Assembly (NCBI GenBank): GCA_022826515.1
Contig: JAJDUT010000123.1
Coordinates: forward strand, 72,186 to 136,185
Direction of reading: 5' to 3'
Origin: Candidatus Latescibacterota bacterium
GTDB lineage: Bacteria; Latescibacterota; UBA2968; UBA8231
Length of the DNA stretch: 64,000 bases
Below are positions 9,003 through 17,493 of the stretch, piece by piece. Both the position numbers and the translations under genes were made by a program. Each line of letters opens with the position of its first letter. Positions within the stretch are counted from its first letter, which is position 1. The notes beneath the pieces are model-generated. The model did not search any database, was not told the origin of the DNA, and saw only the letters and a program-made list of their open reading frames with translations.

Positions 9003-9031
9003 TTGACTTTGTACTAGGCAGACGAGATAAT
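9003..9031 (+). promoter_or_regulatory. sigma70-like promoter of the HigBA/methylase operon
   Basis: TTGACT at 9003-9008, a 17-bp spacer and GATAAT at 9026-9031. It lies 36 bp before the GTG start of the toxin gene and is the best promoter match in the intergenic stretch 8955-9067. Confidence 0.6.
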
Positions 9032-9067
9032 TTTTAACCGTATAGAGAAGATGGGCACTAGGGTATT

Positions 9068-9370
9068 GTGCGTATTGTGGGTATTAAAAAATTGGAAGAT
9101 TTGAAAAAGCGTCATACTGAAACTGTAAAGAACTTAGATCGATGGCGTCAGATAGTCACGCAAGCACAATGGAAGACGCCCCATGATATCGAGAATCAGT
9201 TACCTACAACTCGTGCCCTAGGCGGGGGCAGTGATCGCCATGTGTTCAATATCATGGGTAATAAGTACCGTTTAATTGTGCGGGTGGACTTCGATTCAAG
9301 CCTAGTGGAGATTCGCTTTGCGGGAACCCATGCAGAGTACGATAACATCCCCGATGCGAGAAAGGCATGA
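9068..9370 (+). CDS. higB: HigB-family type II toxin (mRNA interferase)
   Basis: A 100-residue protein starting at GTG 9068 (AGGGT just upstream). The order is the HigB_toxin family pattern: an N-terminal helix pair rich in Lys/Trp (KNLDRWRQIVTQAQWKTPHDI), then NQLPTTRALGGG, the strand DRHVFNIMGNKYRLIVRVDF and the terminal IRFAGTHAEYDNI. In this family the NKYRLI strand and the GTHAEYD segment form the ribosome-dependent RNase site. The next gene, 3 bp downstream, encodes its likely antitoxin. It is distinct from the Gp49-type toxin at 560-937. Confidence 0.9.
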   Translation: MRIVGIKKLEDLKKRHTETVKNLDRWRQIVTQAQWKTPHDIENQLPTTRALGGGSDRHVFNIMGNKYRLIVRVDFDSSLVEIRFAGTHAEYDNIPDARKA

Positions 9371-9373
9371 ACC

Positions 9374-9820
9374 ATGCACCGCTTAGATCCTATTCGCACT
9401 GAAGCTGATCACGAACGGGCTATGGCCCGTATTGATGAGCTATGGGGATCGCCTGTAGGCACTCCGCAGAGAGAAGAATTAAAAGCCTTATTCCTGTTGG
9501 TAGAAGCCTATGAGCGTGAGTGCTATCCGATGTCTGATGTAGATCCGCTTGTTGCCATCGAGTTCGCTATGGACCAAGCAGGGCTGACCTCAAAGGATGT
9601 GCAATCGTTACTGTCTCAGAGCGGTGTAGTGGATGCCCATATCGACGACGTTCTATCGGGCGAGCAACCGCTGAGGTTAGATGTAGCCAAAGCCCTTCAT
9701 CAACACTTGAACATACCGATGGAGGATCTCATTAAAGAGGAAGGGCAAAAAAAAAGAGAAGAGAACAGCATTCATCTAATAGGAAAATCGCAAAGTCTAA
9801 GCCCCAACGGGTTCAGTTGA
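9374..9820 (+). CDS. higA: HigA-like antitoxin with C-terminal HTH
   Basis: The 148-residue product has an acidic helical N-terminus (TEADHERAMARIDELW, then TPQREELKALFLLVEAYE) typical of the COG5499-type antitoxins that follow HigB, then DPLVAIEFAMDQAGLTSKDV and a degenerate helix-turn-helix ending LRLDVAKALHQHLNIPMEDLI. The last 25 or so residues, after a run of nine A (9747-9755), do not look like family sequence. A one-base slip in that run would instead read into the methylase frame. The stop overlaps the downstream TTG start by 4 bp (TTGA). Confidence 0.8.
   Translation: MHRLDPIRTEADHERAMARIDELWGSPVGTPQREELKALFLLVEAYERECYPMSDVDPLVAIEFAMDQAGLTSKDVQSLLSQSGVVDAHIDDVLSGEQPLRLDVAKALHQHLNIPMEDLIKEEGQKKREENSIHLIGKSQSLSPNGFS
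9747..9755 (+). repeat. A9 homopolymer in the antitoxin 3' end
   Basis: Nine consecutive A, directly before a purine-rich GAGAAGAGAA stretch. The frame that leads into the DNA methylase is open from just after 9735 through this run, so a one-base change in length would join the antitoxin and methylase frames. Confidence 0.7.
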
Positions 9821-12762
9821 ATGTCCAGACCTCCCGAACTAGCGAAATCGCCTTCAACGTCCGGCTGTTGGATGTGCTGCGGACCAAGCATCCGCGTTGG
9901 CGCGATCACACCGGTGTGGAGCAACAGGGTGTCCTCCGCGAGACGGCACTACGGCCGGACATAGTCATTCGCCCGCCGGGCGGCATTCCGGTCGTCTTGG
10001 AGACGGAGTTTCTGCCAGCGCGCAGTGTTGAAGCGGATGCTCAAGCCCGCTTGGGGCAATTTTTGCAGTACAACGGCGACCGGATTGAGCAGACTATCGC
10101 CGTCCAGATACCAAGGGAACTGAGCCAGGTGCCACAGGCGGACTTGGAGCAGCATATTGAGGCTGCCGAGTTCCGCTATTGCACGTATTCGCTGCAAGAA
10201 GCGGATATGAATGTGCGTTGGCCGGCTACGGGTTGGCTCGATGGTAGTATTGATGACCTCGCTAGCTGTATTGAAAATGTCTCGCTGTCTGAGCGGCTGC
10301 TCGCCGAGGGAACGCATATTCTGGAGCAGAGTATTGGCGAGGCCGCCGGTAAGTTGCGCGAAACGGCCGGTACTCATGCGCTGGAGAATATGGCGCAGTC
10401 CCTCCATCAAGAGGACGGCGAGCAGACCTCGCGCATGGCGATGGCCATCGTCGCCAACGCGCTCGTTTTTCACACTGCTATTGTTGAAGCACACGAGATT
10501 CCCACCATCGACCAATTGCGTATTCCGGGGCGCAACGATGTCAGCAAGAGCCGTTTGCTTGAATGCTGGCAGCATATCCTCGATAACATCAACTACTATC
10601 CGATCTTTCGCATTGCCTCCGATTTGCTGCTGCCGATTCCCGACGGCACGGCGAATGCGGTCCTCAATCGCCTCGCGCAGGCGGCCAGCGACTTGGCAGG
10701 CTTAGGAGCTACCACCTTGCATGATCTTTCCGGGCGTATGTTCCAACGGCTCATCGCTGACCGGAAATTCCTCGCTACGTTCTACACGCTGCCGACCTCG
10801 GCGGCCCTGCTCGGCGAGTTGGCGGTGGCTCGTTTGGACGCGGAGACGGATTGGTCCGACCCGGACGCTCTCACTGGTCTTCAAGTCGCCGACTTGGCTT
10901 GTGGTACGGGTGCTCTGATTTCGGCGGCATATCGCGCTCTAGCGGTGCGCTACCGGCGGATTGGCGGCGACGATCAGGCGCTGCATCAGCAGATGATGGA
11001 ACGCGCCCTTATCGCTGCGGACATCATGCCGGCGGCAACGCACCTTACCGCGTCCATGCTGTCGAGTGCCCATCCAGGGACGACCTTTGGCCGTACCCGC
11101 GTCCATACCCTGCCTTACGGACAGCAGAGTCAGGAAAAGCGGCATACAATGGCGTTGGGGGCACTTGATCTGATTGAGGATGATGCTGCGCCATCGCTGT
11201 TTGGAACCGGAGCCACAGTGGCGCATGGCACGGGCGCGGATGTGGAGACCGAGGGGAGCCAAGATATGATTCTCCCCCGCGAAACGGCCGATCTGGTGAT
11301 AATGAATCCGCCGTTTACGCGGCCGACGAATCACGAGAAGACTGAGGTGCCAGTGCCGTCGTTTGCTGGGTTAGGCAAGACTGAAGACGAACAGCGAGCT
11401 ATGGCCAAGCGGCTAGCCGAAATACGTCGGCGGTTGGCCAATCCAGTCGGTCATGGCAACGCGGGGCTGGCTTCTAACTTCATAGACCTTGCCCATGTCA
11501 AAACTAAGCCGGGGGGCGTCCTTGCCTTAGTGCTACCGGCGGTATGTGTAAGCGGGGAATCTTGGAAAGAAGTCCGTCGCTTGCTTGAAGTCGAGTACGA
11601 GGATCTCGTAATCGCGACGATAGCTGCACACGGCCAGACTGACTTGGCCTTTTCGGCTGATACGGGCATGGCCGAGGCCCTCGTGGTGGCCACTAAGTGC
11701 CGCGCCGGACAAGAAGGATGCGGGAAAACGCTGTTCGTCAACCTCTATCACCGACCACGCAGTCTCGCAGAAGCCTTTGAGGTAGCGCGGTCGGTGCGTC
11801 GCCTCTCACCTCAAGCTCGTCAGGGACGGCTCCGCGTGGGGGACCGCGAGACTATTGGCACGTATATTCGCGCCCCTTTGAGTCAAGGTGGTTGTGCGTC
11901 TCTCCGCGAAACTACGCTCGCCGATGCTGCCCTTGGACTATTAAAAAAGACGCTCCGCCTGCCCCAAGGATACTCCGCTCCGCTTCCCACGACTCAACTC
12001 AGAAGTCTTGGTGAAGAAGGATTATACCACCTCGACATCTCCGGAGGAATCAGCAATGGAGTACCGCGAGGACCGTTTGAAATCATCCCCATTCAGGGTG
12101 TACCACAGTATCCGGTTTTGCGGAGCCATAACGCCAAGCGAGAACGGAGCCTTGTCGTTCCACCCGATAGCGAAGGAGAGGTACGACCCGGCTGCGACGA
12201 CCGAGCTGTATCCGTCTGGAATCGCGTCGCCTCCCGACTTCACTTCAATCTCGATTTTCGCATCAACTCGCAAAGCCTCACCGCCTGCCTCACGCCGACC
12301 AAGGCAATTGGAGGCCGGGCGTGGCCCAACTTCATCCCGGGACAAGACGAGTGGACACTACCTCTCGTCTTGTGGTCCAACACGACGTTGGGACTCCTCG
12401 CCTTCTGGTGGGTCGGAACCCGACAGCAGCAGGGCCGGGCGTGCCTTACTATTACTCAGTTGCCTCGCCTGACGGTCTTGGACCCGCGCTCCCTCAGCCA
12501 AGAGCAGCTAGCCCAAGCCGAGAACATCTTTGAGCGATTCAAGGGAAAGGAGTTCCTGCCAGCCAATGAGGCGTATCGGGACGACGCTCGCCAAGCTCTC
12601 GACCACGCCGTCTTGGTGGACCTGTTGCATCTTCCCGAAGCAGTCCTCGAACCGCTCGCCATTTTGCGCGACCAATGGTGCGCCGAGCCAAGCGTCCACG
12701 GGGGTAAGAAGACGCGGATTGACGCATTAGGGAGGGGTATTAGGGGAACCACCAAGCCCTAG
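9817..12762 (+). CDS. N6-adenine DNA methyltransferase, possibly type IIG-like
   Basis: The 981-residue protein has SAM-binding motif I D359-L-A-C-G-T-G and catalytic motif IV N497-P-P-F, the signature of gamma-class N6-adenine methylases. The N-terminal 160 residues contain RPD48 followed by VVL-E62-T-E64, which resembles the PD-(D/E)xK layout of HsdR-type N-terminal nuclease domains but has Glu where Lys is expected. A long helical region (165-350) links it to the methylase, and residues from about 650 to the end could be target recognition. No ATG is near: TTG 9817 overlaps the antitoxin stop. Its promoter is presumably that of higBA. It could be a single-chain restriction-modification enzyme or a modification subunit working with the AT-rich gene that follows. 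Confidence 0.8.
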   Translation: MNVQTSRTSEIAFNVRLLDVLRTKHPRWRDHTGVEQQGVLRETALRPDIVIRPPGGIPVVLETEFLPARSVEADAQARLGQFLQYNGDRIEQTIAVQIPRELSQVPQADLEQHIEAAEFRYCTYSLQEADMNVRWPATGWLDGSIDDLASCIENVSLSERLLAEGTHILEQSIGEAAGKLRETAGTHALENMAQSLHQEDGEQTSRMAMAIVANALVFHTAIVEAHEIPTIDQLRIPGRNDVSKSRLLECWQHILDNINYYPIFRIASDLLLPIPDGTANAVLNRLAQAASDLAGLGATTLHDLSGRMFQRLIADRKFLATFYTLPTSAALLGELAVARLDAETDWSDPDALTGLQVADLACGTGALISAAYRALAVRYRRIGGDDQALHQQMMERALIAADIMPAATHLTASMLSSAHPGTTFGRTRVHTLPYGQQSQEKRHTMALGALDLIEDDAAPSLFGTGATVAHGTGADVETEGSQDMILPRETADLVIMNPPFTRPTNHEKTEVPVPSFAGLGKTEDEQRAMAKRLAEIRRRLANPVGHGNAGLASNFIDLAHVKTKPGGVLALVLPAVCVSGESWKEVRRLLEVEYEDLVIATIAAHGQTDLAFSADTGMAEALVVATKCRAGQEGCGKTLFVNLYHRPRSLAEAFEVARSVRRLSPQARQGRLRVGDRETIGTYIRAPLSQGGCASLRETTLADAALGLLKKTLRLPQGYSAPLPTTQLRSLGEEGLYHLDISGGISNGVPRGPFEIIPIQGVPQYPVLRSHNAKRERSLVVPPDSEGEVRPGCDDRAVSVWNRVASRLHFNLDFRINSQSLTACLTPTKAIGGRAWPNFIPGQDEWTLPLVLWSNTTLGLLAFWWVGTRQQQGRACLTITQLPRLTVLDPRSLSQEQLAQAENIFERFKGKEFLPANEAYRDDARQALDHAVLVDLLHLPEAVLEPLAILRDQWCAEPSVHGGKKTRIDALGRGIRGTTKP

Positions 12763-12775
12763 AAAGGAGTTTATT

Positions 12776-14536
12776 ATGGAAGAATTGTATGATGCAAAAA
12801 AACGTCTCAGTATGAATGAGAGATATGATTTCTTGACGAGAAATTACTTGGAGTCTGAAATGAATGATTTTGTCGTGGTGGATCATATTTCACAAACGGG
12901 GGCACCTGCAAGAGAGCAAGAGAAATGGAGCAGAAAAGATATCTATTCTTTTTTTATTGATGTTGATGATTTAGATGAGAGCATATTGGATTTTAGTAAT
13001 GTTCACGATCAAAATTGTCGTCAATATCTTAGCAGGACAGAAGATACCTTTCCTTTTGTCGGGTGGGTGATGGAAGGTGGTCGGGAGGAAAAAGAAGATT
13101 ATTATCAAAAAATAAAGTATCATACATTTCCAGCACAACAAATATATCCGTTGACGTATCATCGAAAATTTAACACCAATACATTTGATATAAGAGGTAA
13201 GTATAATATGATAGAAATTTGCGAAGATTTTCGTCACTTTCATGGCTTATATCCAAAAGATGAAGTTAATAATACCGAGAAATACTTTAAAGAGGTAGAA
13301 TTGAATACTGAAGAATTGATTGCTATTGTCAAAGATGACGATGACTATTGCGAAGTTAAAATTAGAAAACAAGACCTTTGTAGATATTTGCATTATACTA
13401 AACGGGCCTTAATCATTCAATTTGGTTTTGATGAGAAAACAAATTATTCCCTCGCAGAGCTTGATGAAATTGAAGAAGTTAAATTCGAAAGCAATTTCCC
13501 ACTAAAAGGGAATGATTTTTGCAAAATACAAGGTGCTATTAAGTATGATGATCATCATTTGGATCACCCTTCTTCATGGTCCTTGTTAAAGGGATTAGTA
13601 ATTCTGTTATCCCCACGAATGGGAAATAGTTATGTCGAACAAGAGGCTATAAGGTTTTGCGTCGGCTTGAATAATAGAGGAGATAGAGAATACTTAGATT
13701 TAGACGATAACTGGTGGAAGTTACCTTTGGAGGAAAAGACAAAGAGTGTTTACTTTGATTCGTCGATATTGGATTATTTTTACGAAAACAATGGTTCTGA
13801 ATATATAATTTATGATCAGTTTGATGATGAACACCCACCTCTTTACCGTGATATTTTGATTTGTAGTCCTGATGGATACCAATTCAGCATCCCTTTGTCT
13901 TTTCATAATGATGATGTGATTTGTTGTAATATTGAGGAATTAAGAATGCCCAAGAAGGTGCTTTTGCACTTTCAGAGATACAATGTTGCACCGCCATCAA
14001 TATACGATATGAATACATCTTTTCGAGACTCAGAAATTTCTCTCAAGGAAGCATACTATCAATTAAGTGATTGGCGTCCTTATATGATCAAATTATCTGA
14101 AGGTGAAGACGAGTCACTATTTTTCAAAAAAATACGCATCCCTCGAAAAGTCAGCCAAGAATATTTTGACCAACTGATACACCGTCTTACAAAATTGCTT
14201 ATTGAAGGGATACAGACTGTTAATTTCGGAGACATTGTAAGAAAAAACAGCCAAAGCGGAAAACCTTATGAGTGGGAGAAAATGGGCAAAATTGATGCTT
14301 TAGCTGTTTTACTTAAGGAATTGGAACTTTTGGAACTTATTGAACCTGAAAGGAAAGAACACATTGATTTTTTGAAATCTTTACAAAAATACCGATCTAC
14401 TTCGGTTGCACATGCAAAGCCAGAAGATTGGAGAAAATCCCTTGAAGAACTTGGGGTTGCAACAAATGATTTAAAAGGAGAAGTTGCAACAATTTTTGAA
14501 AAATCAAAATCTTTTTTACATTTTTTAATAATGTAA
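12776..14536 (+). CDS. AT-rich gene of unknown function with a C-terminal HEPN-like motif
   Basis: I do not recognise the family. The 586-residue soluble protein is acidic and Tyr/Asp-rich, with no signal peptide or membrane segment. A good site (AAAGGAG) precedes ATG 12776, 13 bp after the methylase stop. The gene is strikingly AT-rich compared with everything around it, a sign of transfer. The last 130 residues look helical and contain R540-S-T-S-V-A-H546, an R-x5-H arrangement within the R-x(4-6)-H spacing of HEPN ribonuclease motifs, preceded by an amphipathic helix. The upstream part (about 1-430) looks beta-rich and has strands such as RALIIQFGFDE. Position next to a DNA methylase and toxin-antitoxin genes points to a defence role; this is inference. 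Confidence 0.45.
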   Translation: MEELYDAKKRLSMNERYDFLTRNYLESEMNDFVVVDHISQTGAPAREQEKWSRKDIYSFFIDVDDLDESILDFSNVHDQNCRQYLSRTEDTFPFVGWVMEGGREEKEDYYQKIKYHTFPAQQIYPLTYHRKFNTNTFDIRGKYNMIEICEDFRHFHGLYPKDEVNNTEKYFKEVELNTEELIAIVKDDDDYCEVKIRKQDLCRYLHYTKRALIIQFGFDEKTNYSLAELDEIEEVKFESNFPLKGNDFCKIQGAIKYDDHHLDHPSSWSLLKGLVILLSPRMGNSYVEQEAIRFCVGLNNRGDREYLDLDDNWWKLPLEEKTKSVYFDSSILDYFYENNGSEYIIYDQFDDEHPPLYRDILICSPDGYQFSIPLSFHNDDVICCNIEELRMPKKVLLHFQRYNVAPPSIYDMNTSFRDSEISLKEAYYQLSDWRPYMIKLSEGEDESLFFKKIRIPRKVSQEYFDQLIHRLTKLLIEGIQTVNFGDIVRKNSQSGKPYEWEKMGKIDALAVLLKELELLELIEPERKEHIDFLKSLQKYRSTSVAHAKPEDWRKSLEELGVATNDLKGEVATIFEKSKSFLHFLIM

Positions 14537-14579
14537 ATAACAGTAAGTTAATTGATTTACGACCGAAAGGAGCTTACTA

Positions 14580-14843
14580 ATGGCAAGAACGACGGTCGAA
14601 ATTCCCGACCACAAAATGGCAGAGTTGGAAGCCTACAAAGACCGTCTGGGCGACCTATTGTTGCTAGGGTTATCTCAGGTCAAAATTCAGGAAGCCCTGT
14701 TGCTCTATAAGCGGGGGCTTATATCGATTGGCCGGGCAGCAGAAATCGCCGGTCTGACAGAACAGGAAATAGTGCAGCAGGCTCGGGTCTTTGGAATTCA
14801 ACCCCGCTGGAGTGAAACCCAAGTTCAAGAAGACCTGGCGTGA
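14580..14843 (+). CDS. UPF0175-family antitoxin-like protein
   Basis: The 87-residue protein ends with SQVKIQEALLLYKRGLISIGRAAEIAGL, the core of UPF0175 proteins: a degenerate helix-turn-helix in which the IS-x-GRAAEIAG turn is diagnostic. The N-terminus MARTTVEIPD resembles a dimerising strand. UPF0175 genes normally sit before a PIN or DUF3368-type toxin; none follows here. The next gene is a metabolic hydrolase, so this is either an orphan or the survivor of a broken module. ATG 14580 has an AAAGGAG site. Confidence 0.8.
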   Translation: MARTTVEIPDHKMAELEAYKDRLGDLLLLGLSQVKIQEALLLYKRGLISIGRAAEIAGLTEQEIVQQARVFGIQPRWSETQVQEDLA

Positions 14844-14919
14844 AGGTCTTTTGTAGTTCCTGTCCCCTGATGACACTAGGTAAAATCTGTATTCCACTCA
14901 CTTCTGTTGGGAGTAAAAA

Positions 14920-15585
14920 ATGATTGATCTAAGCAAGTACCGCATTATCGACCTATCGCACGAGATGGTTCCCGGAGAGCAGAAAATCGACGGGCACTAC
15001 CTACACGGCGAGCCCTTTTTCGGACGCTCAGTGGAGGTGCAGGAGTTTATGGCCTACGGGGCCCGGATGCACTTCATTCAGAGCCAGACGCACAATGGCA
15101 CGCACTGCGAGGGGGCCTACAAATATCTCGATGAAGGGCCGGACATGGCCGGCATGCCGTTGGCCTCGTACATCGGCGAGGCCGTGGTCTGCGATTTGTC
15201 GCACAAGGGACCAGGAGAGGGAATCCGCGCCGACGAATTTCGCCAAGTAGGGGTGAAAAGCGGCGATATTGTGCTGGTGCGCACCAACCCCGAACACAGC
15301 GGCGAGCTACCCTACTTTGAAGCCGACGTGCTGGATTTTTTCATTGAAACGCGGATCAAACTGCTGGCTTCGAGCGGCGGTTTGTACTACGGTCCATCCA
15401 CTGTGCCCAACGCCCACATCGATGCCGAGCGCCGACTGCTGCAAGAAGGCATTCCCATGGTGGACGCTCTCTTGGGATTGGATCAACTGACAAAGGACCG
15501 CGTCTTTTTCATCGCCCTGCCGCTCAAGATGCAGCGGGTCACGGCTAGTTGGACCCGGGCCATTGCTCTGGAAGAGATCGACTGA
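14920..15585 (+). CDS. cyclase-family metal-dependent hydrolase (kynurenine formamidase-like)
   Basis: This 221-residue protein begins with YRIIDLSHEM and contains HNGTHCEG around residue 66, a version of the H-x-G-T-H-x-(D/E) metal site of the cyclase/kynurenine formamidase superfamily, here with Glu at the last position. Further family landmarks are CDLSH, GDIVLVRT and the C-terminal LPLKMQRVTASWTRAIAL. Members hydrolyse amides or lactones, and the role here is probably catabolic. The start has GGGAG six bases upstream. The gene converges with the PhyH gene on the other strand, 3 bp apart, with only a weak hairpin between. Confidence 0.85.
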   Translation: MIDLSKYRIIDLSHEMVPGEQKIDGHYLHGEPFFGRSVEVQEFMAYGARMHFIQSQTHNGTHCEGAYKYLDEGPDMAGMPLASYIGEAVVCDLSHKGPGEGIRADEFRQVGVKSGDIVLVRTNPEHSGELPYFEADVLDFFIETRIKLLASSGGLYYGPSTVPNAHIDAERRLLQEGIPMVDALLGLDQLTKDRVFFIALPLKMQRVTASWTRAIALEEID

Positions 15586-15588
15586 GTG

Positions 15589-16446
15589 TCAGCTCAGCGT
15601 GACGACTTCTTGTTCGACGATTTCCTTGGTGTGGGTAAAGGCAGCGGGTGAGGCTAGTTCCAAGGTTTCCGGCGAAAGTCGAGCCTTGACCTCTGGGGAG
15701 AAGCGGTCTAGACCGCCTCGCACGCTTTCGTGCTGCTGCATGTAGCGCAGGGTGAGGAAGCGGCGGTCGCGGTCTTGGGGCACCCAGGAGAGCGCGCCGT
15801 GGGTGACCAATTCGGAGATGATGACCACATCGCCGGCCTTGGGCGTTACATTGAGCACTCCCTCGGGCACTTCAGTGCTGAAGTATTCGTCGTTGTACCC
15901 ATTCTCTGCCGTATAGCTGTCGGGATAGAAAAGCGACCGCGGATAGTCGAACTGGCTCTTGTGGCTACAGGGAAGAATAATAAGTCCGCCGTCGCCGGGA
16001 TGGACGTCGGTCAGGTAGAAGAAGAAGACTAGGTCATTGCACTGGACTTTGCCGCCGATTGTGCTGTAGCGTCCCTGCTCTGGATTGCGGGCCGGTGACC
16101 CGGGGACGCCACCGTGCAGGGGATGGAAGGGCTTGCCGTGGACATCGACCATCAGATTGCCGCTGGTCAGGCGCGGCCGATCGTCGGTCAACTCCTTGAG
16201 GATGGGCCAAGTTTTGGGGTGGAGGGTCAGCGCTTCGAGAGGCTTGTCAAAGGCGAAGGCATTGATATACCAGTTGAAGTGTTCGCGCTCGAGATTGATT
16301 TCGAGGCCGGCGGGCACCTCCTCCGGGGGCGTATCAATGTAGCGCTGAGCCGCGTCTTGGGCTGCTTTTAATTCCGCGCCTTGCACCACGCCTTGGAGGT
16401 GAAGGTAGCCGGTCAGGTCGAAGAAATAGCGCTGTTCGGGAGTCAT
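15589..16446 (-). CDS. phytanoyl-CoA dioxygenase (PhyH) family oxygenase, copy 2
   Basis: The 285-residue product has the double-stranded beta-helix pattern of PhyH proteins: YFFDLTGYLHLQGV at the N-terminus, MVDVHGKPFHPLHGG in the middle, FFFYLTDVHPGDGGLIILPCSHK, and VTHGALSW near the end. These Fe(II)/2-oxoglutarate enzymes hydroxylate diverse small molecules. The distal His (THGAL) is clear; the proximal site reads H-G-G where classical members have H-x-D. AGAGGT precedes ATG 16446. It lies 52 bp downstream of its same-length paralogue and shares its N-terminal residues almost exactly, so it arose by tandem duplication. Confidence 0.85.
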   Translation of the reverse strand: MTPEQRYFFDLTGYLHLQGVVQGAELKAAQDAAQRYIDTPPEEVPAGLEINLEREHFNWYINAFAFDKPLEALTLHPKTWPILKELTDDRPRLTSGNLMVDVHGKPFHPLHGGVPGSPARNPEQGRYSTIGGKVQCNDLVFFFYLTDVHPGDGGLIILPCSHKSQFDYPRSLFYPDSYTAENGYNDEYFSTEVPEGVLNVTPKAGDVVIISELVTHGALSWVPQDRDRRFLTLRYMQQHESVRGGLDRFSPEVKARLSPETLELASPAAFTHTKEIVEQEVVTLS

Positions 16447-16498
16447 GCTGTACCTCTTTGGGCAACGATTTGATAGGAAAGCCGGCGCATCGGTTTGT

Positions 16499-17356
16499 TC
16501 ATAGGGTCAACTCTACTGTATCGCGGGTGGTGATTTCTTTGCGGTCGTTGAAGTCGCGCACGGCGATCAGCTCCAGGGTTTCTGGAGACAATTGGGCCTT
16601 GACGCCGTCGGGAAAGGGGTCGGAGGGGCCGATGTGCTGCACGCCGTAGCGCAGGGTGAGAAAGCGGCGATCCCGATCTTTGGGCTCCCAGGAGAGCGCG
16701 CCGTGGGTGAGGTGTTCGGACATGATGACCACGTCGCCGGCTCTAGGCGTGGGATTGGTCACTCCTTCGGGCACTTCAGTGCTGAAATAATCGTCGTTGT
16801 ACCCCCCGTCGGCGGTGTAGCTTCCTGGATAGAAGTAGTGATGTTCGCGCAGGAAATTGGCCTTGTGCGAGCCGGGTACGACAATGAGCCCGCCGTCGCC
16901 GGGGAAAACGTCGGTCAGATAAAAGAAAAACACCAGGTCGTTGTTGTATATTTTGCCGTCCTTGACAAAACTGCGACGCCAGCCCGGCCGGTTTTTGCGC
17001 AGGTCTGATTCGAGTCCCGAATGCAGGGGATGAAAGGGCTTGCCGTGGACATCGACCATCATATTGCCGCCGCCTAACTTGGGTTTGCCGCCGGTCAGTT
17101 CGAGCAAGATGGGCCAAGTTTTGGGGTGCATGGTCAGCCGTTCGAGGGCTTTGTCAAAGGCGAAGGCGTAGAGGTACCAGTTGAAGTGCTCGCGGTTGAG
17201 GTCAATGCGAAAGCCCTCTGGTAGTTGATCCGGCGGCGTGTCGATGTAGCGCTGGGCCGCGTCTTGGGCGGGGCGGAGTTCGCTCTCATTCAGAACGCCG
17301 TGCAAATGGAGATAGCCGGTTAAATCGAAAAAATAGCGCTGTTCGGGGGTCATCAT
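16499..17356 (-). CDS. phytanoyl-CoA dioxygenase (PhyH) family oxygenase, copy 1
   Basis: A paralogue of the gene just downstream with the same length (285) and the same motifs: YFFDLTGYLHLHGV, MVDVHGKPFHPLHSG, FFFYLTDVFPGDGGLIVVPGSHK and LTHGALSWEPKDRDRRFLTL. Here too the presumed first iron ligand is in H-x-G rather than H-x-D. Two adjacent ATGs (17356 and 17353) could start translation; AGGGA lies upstream. The gene diverges from the Gfo/Idh/MocA gene across 137 bp (17357-17493), where I see no convincing promoter boxes. Substrate unknown; the surroundings suggest a modified sugar or marine metabolite. Confidence 0.85.
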   Translation of the reverse strand: MMTPEQRYFFDLTGYLHLHGVLNESELRPAQDAAQRYIDTPPDQLPEGFRIDLNREHFNWYLYAFAFDKALERLTMHPKTWPILLELTGGKPKLGGGNMMVDVHGKPFHPLHSGLESDLRKNRPGWRRSFVKDGKIYNNDLVFFFYLTDVFPGDGGLIVVPGSHKANFLREHHYFYPGSYTADGGYNDDYFSTEVPEGVTNPTPRAGDVVIMSEHLTHGALSWEPKDRDRRFLTLRYGVQHIGPSDPFPDGVKAQLSPETLELIAVRDFNDRKEITTRDTVELTL

Positions 17357-17493
17357 CTCGTTTCCCTGTGATCCTAGTGGCTGGCGACTTATATTGATTC
17401 CGAATCTTTCAAGTAACCAAATACGGCTCCGGACTTCAAGGTCCTAATTCAAACGGCCCTTGGCAACCGGAGATTATCAGCAGGAGTTTGTTC

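Noticed and set aside
8955..9067. Search for a tRNA or small RNA in the larger gaps
   Set aside because: No cloverleaf or other RNA gene was recognisable in this or any other intergenic stretch; the gap holds only the HigBA promoter.
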